Shown here: positions 38,194 through 46,974 of the stretch, piece by piece
Layout of the letters: every line of letters starts with the position of its first letter
Numbering within the stretch: the first letter of the stretch is position 1
Source: Burkholderia latens
Lineage (GTDB): Bacteria > Pseudomonadota > Gammaproteobacteria > Burkholderiales > Burkholderiaceae
Length of the DNA stretch: 64,000 nt
Assembly: GCF_902499045.1 (NCBI RefSeq)
Contig: NZ_CABVPL010000003.1
Location: 62,001 to 126,000, forward strand
Reading direction: 5' to 3'
Position numbers and translations under genes: made by a program
The notes under the pieces: generated by a model
Database searches by the model: none
What the model was told of the DNA's origin: nothing
The model's input: only the letters and a program-made list of their open reading frames with translations

Positions 38194-39552
38194 ATGAGTT
38201 CGAGTGTTGTCTCCACGCTTCCCAGAGTTGCATCGGATCTCCTGTTCGCACGTTGCGCACTGGGATGTAAGGAGTATCGTCGTATGCTGCCCGAAGGCTG
38301 GCTGTCGTTTTACGACAAGAACATATTGCTGCTGCAGGGGCCGGTCGGCCCGTTTTTTGCCAAGCTCTGTCGAACGTTGGTGCGAACCGGTGCGCGCTCG
38401 GTTCATAAGATCAACTTCAACGGTGGCGACTGGCTGTTCTATCCGCGCGACGCCGTAAGCTACCGTGGCGCTGCGCATGACTGGCCGGCCTTCCTCGATC
38501 GTATCCTTGCCGAGCGGAACATCGATACGATCATGTTGTTTGGAGACTGCCGCCCATTACACATGATGGCGCGACATCTTGCCCGGAAGCGCGGTATCGA
38601 CACGTGGGTGTTTGAAGAGGGCTACGTTCGTCCTGATTTCGTGACTATGGAACGGGGTGGCACGAACGGGCATTCGAGCCTGCCGAAGGACGCCGAGTTT
38701 TATCGGATGCTCCCCGAGCCGACACCCAGGGAAGAGTTCACCGTCGGGAATTCGTTCCCAAGCATGGTTGTGTGGGGCGGCCTGTATGGCGCGGCGGCGT
38801 GGATCGCTCAAGGATGGTTTCCGCGGTATTGCCACCATCGACCATTGACCCCCGTCGACGGTGCCAAATGGTTGCGCGCTGCCTGGCGAAAGATCGTCTA
38901 TCGGCTGCACGAGCGAGGGACTCTCGACTATCTGACCGGTTGCAAGACGCGTCAGTATTTTCTCGTCTCGCTTCAGACCGCGATCGATGCTCAGATTCGT
39001 GTGCATTCACGATTCGCCTCGCTCGAGGCGTTCATCGATGACGTTATTCGTTCGTTCGCGGCACGTGGTGTGGAAGCCTACGACCTGGTATTCAAGCATC
39101 ATCCGCTTGATCGCGGGCACACGGATTATCGAAGAGCCATTCAAGGGGCAGCCGAACGATACGGGGTCGCGAGCCGCGTTTTGTACATTCATGATCAGCA
39201 CTTGCCGACCCTTCTGGCGCACGCCGCCGGCCTTGTCGTAGTAAACAGTACGGTCGGCTTATCAGGCATTCATCACGGATTGCCGGTCAAAGCACTCGGA
39301 AAGGCGATCTACGATATTCCGGGCCTGACGTTTCAGGGTTCGCTCGACAGATTTTGGGCGGAGTCCGCTTCGTTTCGGCCCGATATGGCGCTGTACGGCC
39401 GGTTTCGGCGCTACGTGATTGATCACACACAGCTCACCGGAAGCTTCTACGTAGGCGACATCGTCAGCGTCGTGGACCGTGCCGATCTAAGCGTCGACGA
39501 CTGGCAGGCGAAAGGGCCGTCCGCGCAACAGGATGCCGGTGAAATTGCGTGA
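38194..39552 (+). CDS. wcbO: KpsS/WcbO-like capsule polysaccharide Kdo transferase
   Basis: KpsS-type proteins add the first Kdo to the phosphatidylglycerol anchor of the capsule. The ATG at 38194, after CGGAGCC, gives 452 residues. It shows the family order: YDKNILLLQGPVGPFFAKL at the start, KINFNGGDWLFYP, MLFGDCRPLHMMARHLAR, VFEEGYVRPDFVTMERGG, and near the end VVVNSTVGLSGIHHGLPVKALGKAIYD. With the KpsC-like protein of the other arm it completes the anchor pathway. It is the last gene of the rightward arm. Confidence 0.9.
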   Translation: MSSSVVSTLPRVASDLLFARCALGCKEYRRMLPEGWLSFYDKNILLLQGPVGPFFAKLCRTLVRTGARSVHKINFNGGDWLFYPRDAVSYRGAAHDWPAFLDRILAERNIDTIMLFGDCRPLHMMARHLARKRGIDTWVFEEGYVRPDFVTMERGGTNGHSSLPKDAEFYRMLPEPTPREEFTVGNSFPSMVVWGGLYGAAAWIAQGWFPRYCHHRPLTPVDGAKWLRAAWRKIVYRLHERGTLDYLTGCKTRQYFLVSLQTAIDAQIRVHSRFASLEAFIDDVIRSFAARGVEAYDLVFKHHPLDRGHTDYRRAIQGAAERYGVASRVLYIHDQHLPTLLAHAAGLVVVNSTVGLSGIHHGLPVKALGKAIYDIPGLTFQGSLDRFWAESASFRPDMALYGRFRRYVIDHTQLTGSFYVGDIVSVVDRADLSVDDWQAKGPSAQQDAGEIA

Positions 39553-40031
39553 CCGACAAGTACACGAACATCGTCCGGCTCTACACGAATCGATTGATCG
39601 AAACTAGAGGCGCGGTTTTTCAGACGAACCCGTCTCGCAATAGCTGTCGAGATTGACCGCTTCATCGTGATAGATGGAGCAAGTTTGCGGCGCGCTGCCA
39701 CGTGGGTCCGGATCTTCGAGATCTTCCGCCATAGAAAAAAGAGTCCGCGGCAACGCGTGATGCCGCGGACTTAACGGGGAACATCCACGAGAAGCATGTC
39801 GCAATCTGCAACGTGCTACCAGGATCCGAAGGACTCTTTACTTCGGACCAGTGAGTCTAGCGGTGGTAAGAGCGGAGTTTTATAAACAAACGTCAAGATT
39901 TGACGGTTTGTAGGAAAACTGACGTTATGCAGCAACGTCGGCTTCGACATCGAAGGCGACTTTGATAGCATGGCGCCGCTAAAGCAATTGGCTTGGCGAA
40001 ACATAAATTCTGCTTCGGAAACCGAATCAAT
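39553..40031. other. 479-bp gap before the second porin
   Basis: No gene is supported. The gap holds the minus-strand terminator at 39734-39771 and the AT-rich promoter and leader of the porin (39830-40031). Confidence 0.45.
39734..39771 (-). terminator. minus-strand rho-independent terminator without a known gene
   Basis: The arms AGTCCGCGGCA and TGCCGCGGACT are exact 11-bp complements with an 8-base loop. On the minus strand they are followed by CTTTTTT. No minus-strand gene lies upstream; the transcript would come from the region just before, or antisense to, the porin start at 40032. On the plus strand it could only weakly end the KpsS-like transcript. Confidence 0.7.
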
Positions 40032-41195
40032 ATGAAAAAGACACTCTTCGCAATTGCTGCTATCGGCGTTTTCTCGAGCGTTGCGCACGCACAAAGCTCC
40101 GTCACGTTGTACGGCGTCATCGACGAAGGTCTGAGCTACACGAGCAACGTCGCGACGTTGGACGCGAACGGTAGCGTGAAGCGCAGTCACGTGATCGCGT
40201 TGCAAAGCGGCGTGCTGCAGGGTAGCCGCTGGGGCCTCAAGGGCAAGGAGGATCTGGGTGGCGGCCTGAACGCCGTGTTCCAACTGGAGAACGGCTTCAA
40301 TGCGAGCAACGGCGCATTGGGACAAGGCGGCCGGATGTTCGGCCGTCAGGCGTACGTCGGTCTGTCGTCGGAGAACGCCGGCACGCTGACGCTGGGCCGG
40401 CAGTACGACTCGGTCGTCGACTACCTCGGTCCGCTGACCGCTAACGGCAGCTGGGGCGGTGCGTTCTTCTCGCACCCGTTCGACAACGACAACACGAACA
40501 ATTCGTTCCGTATCAACAACTCGGTGAAGTATACGAGCGCGAACTATGGCGGCCTGCAGTTCGGCGGCATGTACGGCTTCAGCAACTCGACGCAGTTCGC
40601 TAAGAATCGCGCATGGAGCCTGGGCGCGCGCTATGCCAACGGCCCGCTGACCGTGGCCGCGGCCTACCTCGATCTGAAGAGCGCGGAGACCACCAACGTC
40701 GGCGCCGAAACCGACGGCACGCCGTTCACCGACTTGCTGAGCGGCGTTGCCACCGCCGCGGCGGGCCGGCCGGTCAACGTAGCATTTCAAAAGCAGCGTA
40801 CGGGCGGTATTGGCGCGAGCTACGCCTTCGGCCCGGCGACTGCGGGTGTGATGGTCAGCGAGTCGTTGATGCAGAACCCGATGTCGCACTTCCGGTTCCT
40901 GAACGCCGAAGGTAACGTGCAGTATTCCGTTACGCCGGCGCTGTCGCTGGGTGCGATGTACGACTACACGCGTATGACGGCCGGGGTGAATGGGTTCCGC
41001 GCCGGCGGGAACTTCCATACGATCGGCCTGATGTCCGACTACTTCCTGTCCAAGCGCACGGACGTGTACGCGCAGGCCGTCTATCAAAGGGGTTCCGAGA
41101 GCACGCGAGGCCTGGTGGGTGTCGTCGACGCAGGCGGCTATTCGTCGGGCAAGTCGCAAGTGGCCGCGCGCGTTGGCCTTCGTCACAAGTTCTAA
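40032..41195 (+). CDS. outer-membrane porin, OmpC-like family (second copy)
   Basis: The 387-residue product has a signal peptide (MKKTLFAIAAIGVFSSVAHA), then QSSVTLYGVIDEG and the same family motifs as the porin at 5811 (GSRWGLKGKEDLGGGLNAVF, GGRMFGRQAYVGL, GTLTLGRQYDSVVDYLG), ending VGLRHKF. The two proteins differ in surface loops and overall are clearly diverged, so this is not a recent duplication. It lies just after the capsule locus on the same strand but has its own promoter region and terminator. A larger frame starting at 39993 is not supported. Confidence 0.95.
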   Translation: MKKTLFAIAAIGVFSSVAHAQSSVTLYGVIDEGLSYTSNVATLDANGSVKRSHVIALQSGVLQGSRWGLKGKEDLGGGLNAVFQLENGFNASNGALGQGGRMFGRQAYVGLSSENAGTLTLGRQYDSVVDYLGPLTANGSWGGAFFSHPFDNDNTNNSFRINNSVKYTSANYGGLQFGGMYGFSNSTQFAKNRAWSLGARYANGPLTVAAAYLDLKSAETTNVGAETDGTPFTDLLSGVATAAAGRPVNVAFQKQRTGGIGASYAFGPATAGVMVSESLMQNPMSHFRFLNAEGNVQYSVTPALSLGAMYDYTRMTAGVNGFRAGGNFHTIGLMSDYFLSKRTDVYAQAVYQRGSESTRGLVGVVDAGGYSSGKSQVAARVGLRHKF

Positions 41196-41242
41196 TCGCG
41201 TGACGACGTAGCGGAACCGCTGAGCGTATTCCGCCAGCAGTG

Positions 41243-41276
41243 CAGCCCCTGACGCGCGATCGCGCATCAGGGGCTG
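41243..41276 (+). terminator. terminator of the second porin gene
   Basis: CAGCCCCTGA (41243-41252) pairs exactly with TCAGGGGCTG (41267-41276), the inside also being partly self-complementary. The following T-tract is short (TTCAATT). It lies 48 bp after the porin stop codon. Confidence 0.75.
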
Positions 41277-41373
41277 TTCAATTATGGGCTCGAGCGAATG
41301 GAGTGAAGGCGTTCCGAAAGTAAAGACAGGCCTGAGCGAGATGCATGGTCCGGCGATGTGCCGCCAAAGCCAA

Positions 41374-42216
41374 TCAGTCGCGGCGTGCGGCCAATGGATG
41401 AAAGGTGGCATCGACAATCGCTTCACAACCGTCGGGCGAGATGGCGAACTCTCGTGGCAGGCCGATCATATTGAAAGTCGCCAGACCCGGATAGCGGTTG
41501 ACTGCGTTGCCGCTGAAATTTTGCGGGTTGAACAGCGGGGTGATGTGCCACCACAGGTGATAGTTTTGCCCCCACAGATATTCGATGAGCTTCGGCGACT
41601 GGTCTACCCGGTCGTTTTCGACATACAGAACAGGTCGGTGATTCGTGAGGATTTCCTGGGCACCCTGTAATACCTGCAGTTCGAACCCTTCGACATCGAT
41701 CTTCATGAGGCGAATGTTGCACCCGCGCGCGATGTCATCAAGCCGCACGCAGGGCACTTCAATCCCGGAGGGCGTTACGCCCGGCCGAAGCGATACTCCA
41801 CCGAAATTTCCCGGTTGCCGGTAGTTCGGGCGTTCCAATCCGATCGTACCCGGTTGCTGAGCGCACGCGAAAGGCCACGCCGTAACATTTTCCACGGCAT
41901 TCAACGCGAGATTTGCGCACAGGTTCTGAAAGATGAACGGCTGCGGCTCGAAGGCGATTACGTCGGCACCTACCGCCTTCGCTGCCTTTGCGAGAGCGAC
42001 GGTTTGACTGCCAATATTGGCACCAACCTCCAATACCGTACCCGCACGGTCTATCCATCGCAGCAGGAATTGGGTTTCAAGTTCACAGTATTCGCCGTAC
42101 TCGATGAGTGCTTGGCCGATATACGTGTCGTAGCGGTTCGCGAGCATGGTTCCGTGTCGCGCGTTGACGAGAATGTAAGGATCTGCAATCTGCACTGTCT
42201 GGCTGTTTTCGTTCAT
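41374..42216 (-). CDS. FkbM-family methyltransferase
   Basis: The 280-residue protein has the SAM motif VLEVGANIGSQTVALAKAAK near residue 61, FEPQPFIFQNLCANLALNAVENV, and the FkbM block IRLMKIDVEGFELQVLQGAQEIL. FkbM-type enzymes O-methylate sugars or peptides; in surface-polysaccharide islands they usually act on glycans. It is convergent with the porin and not part of either capsule arm. The substrate is unknown. Confidence 0.87.
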   Translation of the reverse strand: MNENSQTVQIADPYILVNARHGTMLANRYDTYIGQALIEYGEYCELETQFLLRWIDRAGTVLEVGANIGSQTVALAKAAKAVGADVIAFEPQPFIFQNLCANLALNAVENVTAWPFACAQQPGTIGLERPNYRQPGNFGGVSLRPGVTPSGIEVPCVRLDDIARGCNIRLMKIDVEGFELQVLQGAQEILTNHRPVLYVENDRVDQSPKLIEYLWGQNYHLWWHITPLFNPQNFSGNAVNRYPGLATFNMIGLPREFAISPDGCEAIVDATFHPLAARRD

Positions 42217-42520
42217 CGAGAACTATCCAACTCTGGGATAACCGTCAAGCGATGGGGTGTCGTTGCGGTCAGTTAATAGGAATCCATATTTTATTGCATC
42301 TCAATATCGAAATGCACGTCCGGAAAAACCAGCGCGGACCAGTCGGGCGCAGAACGCGAACAACCGAAGGAGCCGAGGAACGGATTCAGGCAAGCGTCGC
42401 CGGACGTACCCGTGCTCAACAATTGTTAAAACGCGGAGCAATCGGACCCTTCGGTAGACGTACATCGATAAAATCGTACTTGCCTTCTTTGGTCAAAGAG
42501 GCATTGCAGAGGGAGAGAGG

Positions 42521-42553
42521 GAGAGCCGTCCGCTGGGACGGCTCTCACTTTTT
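42521..42553 (+). terminator. plus-strand rho-independent terminator without a known gene
   Basis: The 11-bp arms GAGAGCCGTCC (42521-42531) and GGACGGCTCTC (42536-42546) enclose GCTG and are followed by AC and five T residues. No plus-strand gene lies upstream within 1.3 kb, so it may end a small RNA from the 42257-42520 region. Confidence 0.75.
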
Positions 42554-44020
42554 ACTTGCGTCGGCCAGTGGGCTTTGCCATCCGGTTTTCGCAACGAGGG
42601 CGGGACGAGGAAGAAGATCGTATCCGCGATCGGGTTTTCCTGATGCCGAACCGCAGGCGTTCACTAGTATTTCTCAAATGATCCGAATCGATCCAGGCTC
42701 GGCGGCTCGCCGCCAAACGAGTCGTTGTATCTACCATGAAGCGGTACCTGAAAGATCGGTAAATTAATCGGCTCGTGCCCACGCCAGTTCGGCAGCATTG
42801 TTCGTTGCCCGATAGCCCTGCATGCCCCCGTGCCGCTTGAACTTGCGGCTAACGGCGGATGAAACCGATCGGCGCGTTTCTTGGCCGGGATAGCGTGCGC
42901 GTGCCTGTCGATGACAGGGCGGCGGATCTTCATCGCGTTGCGTGCGGTCGCGCCGCTCTGGTTCGGCGAGTTCGGGTGCATGATGCGCTTGGAAGCATCG
43001 ATGGCCATCCGAAGTTTCTGACGTTCTATCAACCCAACCTCGAGCGATGCTTGCGTGCCCGACTGACCGCGCAGGTTCCAGTCGCGCTCCCGCAATAGCT
43101 CCGACGCCGACGAGATATAACTCGATGATGTCCGTGTGGGAGCCTGGCTCTGTATTTGCCCACTCGATTTGCCCGAGCAACGTCCGGGCAGCACACGCAA
43201 AGGTTTGCCCAATTTTGGAGCCGGTGCCGCGCTAGCATCATGCCGAGCGCGCTGTTGGCCGTACTTTCCGGTCTCGCCGTTGTATACGAGCGTTGGTCGC
43301 TTTGGTCCGGTGGTGACGCTGCTCGGAGCGCCGCTCTCGGCGGCGGGGCCTGCCGCGCTATCCGCATATCGTCTGGCCGCAGCAGCAATACATCATTGAG
43401 TAAACGTGATGATCCGGGAGTCCTGTCAGAAAAAGGCGGCATCCGATTGCGCAGGCGCCATCCGTCATTTTTCGTCTGGCTCGATACGACGGGACAATTT
43501 TTTTATATTGCTTCGATGATATCAGATCTGTAAATCGCGCCGCGCCTACATGTCGATAAGCGGATGTGATGCGGTACGTGCAAATGTCCATGATCAGCTT
43601 TGGTGCTGCGGACGGAACCAAACGGATATTCGATCATGAGAAAGTCGCTTGCGCATGCGTAATGTTCGTAATATTGCGGAAACTATTTTTATGTGTCGCC
43701 CGGACGCCGCGGAGTCCGTCTATATAAATTCACTTATAAAATTTGTATTTTATAAATAGATCGATTAAATGCATTTTTCACCGTGGACCAATCGCTGCCA
43801 TCGGGGGGTAGCCGGCCCCCACACCCGTCTCGATGACGCGTCATCGTTCGTCGGCCGGCGGTATCGGCCGCAAGGCGGCTTAGCTCGTCTCTGCCGTCGG
43901 TTCGAGCGGCATGGAATTATGAATGTGCAGCGACTCATATTGGGAGTCGATTGCTCAGCTTTGGCAACGCGTTATATTGGTAATGTTTTGTAAACTACGT
44001 GGAATTTTCCGCATTCCGAT

Positions 44021-44034
44021 TAAGGATTTTCCTA
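44021..44034. promoter_or_regulatory. RcsAB-box-like sequence
   Basis: TAAGGATTTTCCTA differs from the enteric RcsAB consensus (TAAGAATATTCCTA) at only two positions. It lies in the AT-rich region 230 bp before the serine recombinase at 44265. Its first nine bases match the capsule palindrome core at 30470-30491. It is followed by GAGGAGG-like bases but no gene start. Confidence 0.4.
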
Positions 44035-44264
44035 CAGAGGAGGTAGGATAATGATCAATTATCTATAGGTCGATCAGCGATATTTGTCGATTGGTTCAAT
44101 TTTTGCAATAGTTAACAATGTGATCGATGCTGATCGGGATACTCTTGTGGCGTCGATCAGCTGAAAAATAAATGAGATCCGAGGCCGGTTCGATATCCGG
44201 AAAATAATTATATGGCGCTCGATTATTAGGAAAATGATTGATTTGTGGATTGGGGGATGGCGAG

Positions 44265-44864
44265 ATGCAGGCGGTTGGCAGAAAAATAGGATATGCGCGA
44301 GTGTCGACAGATGAGCAGCATCTCGATATGCAAATGAAGGCACTGAACGCCTTCGGATGCGATGTGACGCACTTCGACAAGGGCATATCCGGTGCACGGT
44401 TCGATCGGCCAGGGCTGCAGGCCGCGCTCGAACAACTGGCCGAGGGTGACACGCTCGTTGTCTGGAAGCTCGATCGCCTCGGACGGTCGCTGGGTCACCT
44501 GGCCAATATCATGGGTCAGCTGGACAAGCGGAAAATCCGCGTCGTTTCTCTAACCGAATATATCGATACACGTTCGTCAAGCGGCCGCTTTACGTTCCAC
44601 ATGCTGGCGGCGCTTGCGGAATTCGAGCGCGGACTGATCAGCGAACGGACGCGCGCAGGCATGGCTGCGGCGCGTGACCGCGGCAGCCGTATCGGCCGTC
44701 CGAAGGTATTGAGCGCGGCGCAGCGCGCGGAAGCGGGGCAGCTGTTGGAGAGCTACTCGCCGTCTCAGGTGGCGAAGCGATTCAACGTGCATCGCACCAC
44801 GCTAATGCGGCACATCAAGGTGCAGCAGACGGAAAGCGAGCAAGAGGCCGATCACGGATCCTGA
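44265..44864 (+). CDS. serine recombinase, resolvase/invertase family
   Basis: The 199-residue protein has the catalytic N-terminal domain with Ser in IGYARVSTDEQHLDMQ and the arginines of VVWKLDRLGRSLGHL and SERTRAG, then the C-terminal helix-turn-helix (SPSQVAKRFNVHRTTLMRHI) that binds the crossover site. Size and layout fit Tn3-type resolvases and Hin/Gin-type invertases equally. The ATG at 44265 lies after TGGGGGATGG; a TTG at 44238 is the alternative. Its partner on the other strand at 50269 is a clear relative, and the two point at each other across the signalling genes. Confidence 0.92.
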   Translation: MQAVGRKIGYARVSTDEQHLDMQMKALNAFGCDVTHFDKGISGARFDRPGLQAALEQLAEGDTLVVWKLDRLGRSLGHLANIMGQLDKRKIRVVSLTEYIDTRSSSGRFTFHMLAALAEFERGLISERTRAGMAAARDRGSRIGRPKVLSAAQRAEAGQLLESYSPSQVAKRFNVHRTTLMRHIKVQQTESEQEADHGS

Positions 44865-44956
44865 TCGATCGGCAAGATTCTTCAACAGCATCGATCAAGG
44901 CGTCAGGCGCCCGCCGTTTCCACCGCGGGCCGGCACGCATCGCTGGCCGCGATTTT

Positions 44957-45592
44957 TCAACTCACGCAAATATTGTGTTTGATCGCATAACGAATCAGTT
45001 CTGCGTTGGTGCGGATCCCGAGCTTCTGCATCAATCGTAGCTTGTGCGTGCTGACTGTTTTGGCGCTCAATGAAAATTCGGCAGCAATTTCGTTGATGGT
45101 CTTGCCCGCCGCGAAACGTTGCAGCACCTGCCGCTCACGCGCGGACAGCCGGTCGTCTTCGGCAGTAGAAGTCGCTGGCGCATCGAAGACGATGGTTTCC
45201 ACCAACTGCGGATCAATGAAGCGGCCACCGGCGGCGAGTCTTCGAATCGCCCCGATCAGCACGGGCGGATCGCTGTATTTCGTGACATATCCCGATGCAC
45301 CGGCACGCAATGCGTGCGTCACGGTTTGCGGATCGTTGTGAACGGTCACGACCAGGATGGGCAGTGTCGGGTAGGCGGCTCGCAGCGATCGGATGAGATC
45401 CTGGCCGGAGGTGCCCGGCATCGACATGTCCAGCAGCAGAACGTCGATCGAATGCGTCTGCAACCTCTCGAGTACCTCCGCGGCGTTCGCGGCTTCGGCA
45501 ACGACGACGATGTCGGAGGTCGTCGCGAGTATCTGTGTGATGCCGCCGCGAACGATCGCATGATCGTCGGCAATCAGCGTATGAATCAACAT
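44957..45592 (-). CDS. NarL/LuxR-type response regulator, canonical
   Basis: The 211-residue regulator has an intact receiver: Asp9-Asp10 in LIADDHAIVRGG, phosphoacceptor Asp55 in DVLLLDMSMPG, and the late Lys in GASGYVTKYSDP. The LuxR helix-turn-helix (LSARERQVLQRFAAGKTINEIAAEFSLSAKTVSTHK) follows. It is divergent from the binding-protein and histidine kinase genes, the natural partners. Its DNA-binding part is close to that of the capsule regulator at 30932. Confidence 0.93.
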   Translation of the reverse strand: MLIHTLIADDHAIVRGGITQILATTSDIVVVAEAANAAEVLERLQTHSIDVLLLDMSMPGTSGQDLIRSLRAAYPTLPILVVTVHNDPQTVTHALRAGASGYVTKYSDPPVLIGAIRRLAAGGRFIDPQLVETIVFDAPATSTAEDDRLSARERQVLQRFAAGKTINEIAAEFSLSAKTVSTHKLRLMQKLGIRTNAELIRYAIKHNICVS

Positions 45593-45834
45593 AAGGACTT
45601 ACAAAAAAGTGCAGGAGTGCTGCATGGGCTTCGGTCACGGGGCCTGACTGCTCCCGCTGATCGCCCCCGAGACTTCATGCGGCACGTTCGGTCGTCGTCG
45701 GGTACCTCCCGAATTGTAAAACTATTTTTTAACAATTACGTTAACGGATATGCTTGCACGTCCGACGCAAGCCGAGCTCGTGCCGAGGCTCACGTCAAAA
45801 AAACGGGGAGACATCTATTCGTCGGGTATGCACC
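45593..45834. promoter_or_regulatory. divergent promoter region of the two-component system
   Basis: The AT-rich middle contains TTAAC-AATTAC-GTTAA (45729-45744), an inverted repeat that could be an operator. It lies between the response regulator and the binding-protein gene. Confidence 0.35.
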
Positions 45835-46974
45835 GTGCCATGTGACAGTTTTTTGACAAGACGGCGCATGCTGCTGACAGCGGCGGCCTCTGCACCCACA
45901 CTCAAAGTCGGAGCCGTTCCGGCCGTACCCAGCGCGCCGCGCGTCGTTTTTCTCAATCCGGGAGAATCGACAGAACGGGGCAGCGGAAGGCAATGGCAGT
46001 TGGTCAGTCGCTTCATGGCCGCGGCCGCGAAAACGTTCGCGATGGATCTGGAGGTGCAATACGCGGAGCGCGACCATCTGCTGATGTTGCGTCAGGCAGA
46101 GGCGTTGGCGTGCCGCGCGGCGCCGCCGCATTACGTCGTGCTCGTGAACGAGAAAGCGATGGCGCCACGCCTGTTGCACGTGTTGCACGGCTTACAGTCG
46201 AAACTGCTGGTCATACACAATGACGTGACCGAAGGCCAACGGCTGGAAATCGGCAACGAGCGGGAGCGTATTGCGAACTGGATCGGCACCTTGACGGCCG
46301 ATGCATCGAGCGCCGGCTATCGGCTGATGGAATATCTGACCGAACGTCAGCCCAATGGCCGGCCGCAGGTCGTCGGTATCACCGGAGATCCGAGTACGCC
46401 GGTGTCGATGGAGCGCGCGTTTGGCGTTCAGCAGTGGCTTGCGCGCACACCGGCCGCAAGAATGAGCCAACTGGTCTATAGCGACTGGACGTTCGGCGAC
46501 AGCTATGAAAAGACCCGCATTTTGCTGAAGCGATATCCGGGAACCAACGTGATCTGGGCGGCGAACGATGCGATGACGCTAGGCGCGAAGTCCGCGCGCG
46601 ATGTGGCTGGTTCCGCTGCGGTGGTCGGGGGAATGGGAGCATTGCCCGAGGCGCTCCAAGACGTGATGCGCGGCGGGGTGTCGGCCATGATGGCGGGCGA
46701 CTACTTCATCGGCGCATTTGCGATGGTACTGCTGCACGACTATCACAAGGGCCATGATTTCGCAGCTTGCGGCAATCCGCGCGTGCAGCTGGATTTCTTG
46801 ATGCTGGTCAATCGCGGGAACGCGTCGTCGTATTACGACCTTCTGTTCGCCGGCCAGGGCGATCCGGATTTCAGCATCTTTTCCAGGGCCGGCTGCACGA
46901 CGAGAGCCGATTACGACTTCAGTATCGAGCGGCTCCTGAGCAATATGAGCAAGTCTTCCGATGTTCCATCTTGA
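45835..46974 (+). CDS. periplasmic sugar-binding-protein-like (LacI/RbsB fold) sensor component
   Basis: The protein has the two-lobed periplasmic-binding fold of ribose-type binding proteins (VVFLNPGESTERGSGRQW at the start, VVGITGDPSTPVSMERAFGV in the middle, NVIWAANDAMTLGAKSARDV later). It begins with a Tat-like or Sec-like signal (LTRRRMLLTAAASAP). The start is uncertain: GTG at 45835, TTG at 45853 or ATG at 45868, with GGGGAG sitting a little further upstream. There is no ABC permease or ATPase nearby. Its stop lies inside the histidine kinase gene (overlap 14 bp), so it probably presents a ligand to that kinase rather than feeding a transporter. Confidence 0.82.
   Translation: MPCDSFLTRRRMLLTAAASAPTLKVGAVPAVPSAPRVVFLNPGESTERGSGRQWQLVSRFMAAAAKTFAMDLEVQYAERDHLLMLRQAEALACRAAPPHYVVLVNEKAMAPRLLHVLHGLQSKLLVIHNDVTEGQRLEIGNERERIANWIGTLTADASSAGYRLMEYLTERQPNGRPQVVGITGDPSTPVSMERAFGVQQWLARTPAARMSQLVYSDWTFGDSYEKTRILLKRYPGTNVIWAANDAMTLGAKSARDVAGSAAVVGGMGALPEALQDVMRGGVSAMMAGDYFIGAFAMVLLHDYHKGHDFAACGNPRVQLDFLMLVNRGNASSYYDLLFAGQGDPDFSIFSRAGCTTRADYDFSIERLLSNMSKSSDVPS

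Larger units (their letters stand above)
42217..44264. other. 2-kb stretch without a confident gene; AT-rich right half
   Basis: The left part holds an orphan terminator (42521-42553). A minus-strand frame, complement of 42664-43212, stays open further upstream to about 43400 and reads partly like a protein (for example ASLEVGLIERQKLRMAIDASK), but it has no start signal or recognised family, so it is at most a decayed gene. From about 43600 the sequence becomes much AT-richer, with a palindrome TTATAAAAT/ATTTTATAA (43734-43755), an RcsAB-like box (44021-44034) and direct repeats of GTCGATCAGC (44069 and 44152). Confidence 0.5.

Noticed and set aside
42664-43212. 183-codon minus-strand frame in the gene-poor stretch as a gene.
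   Set aside because: No ribosome binding site, no recognised family and mixed composition; mentioned only as a possible decayed gene.
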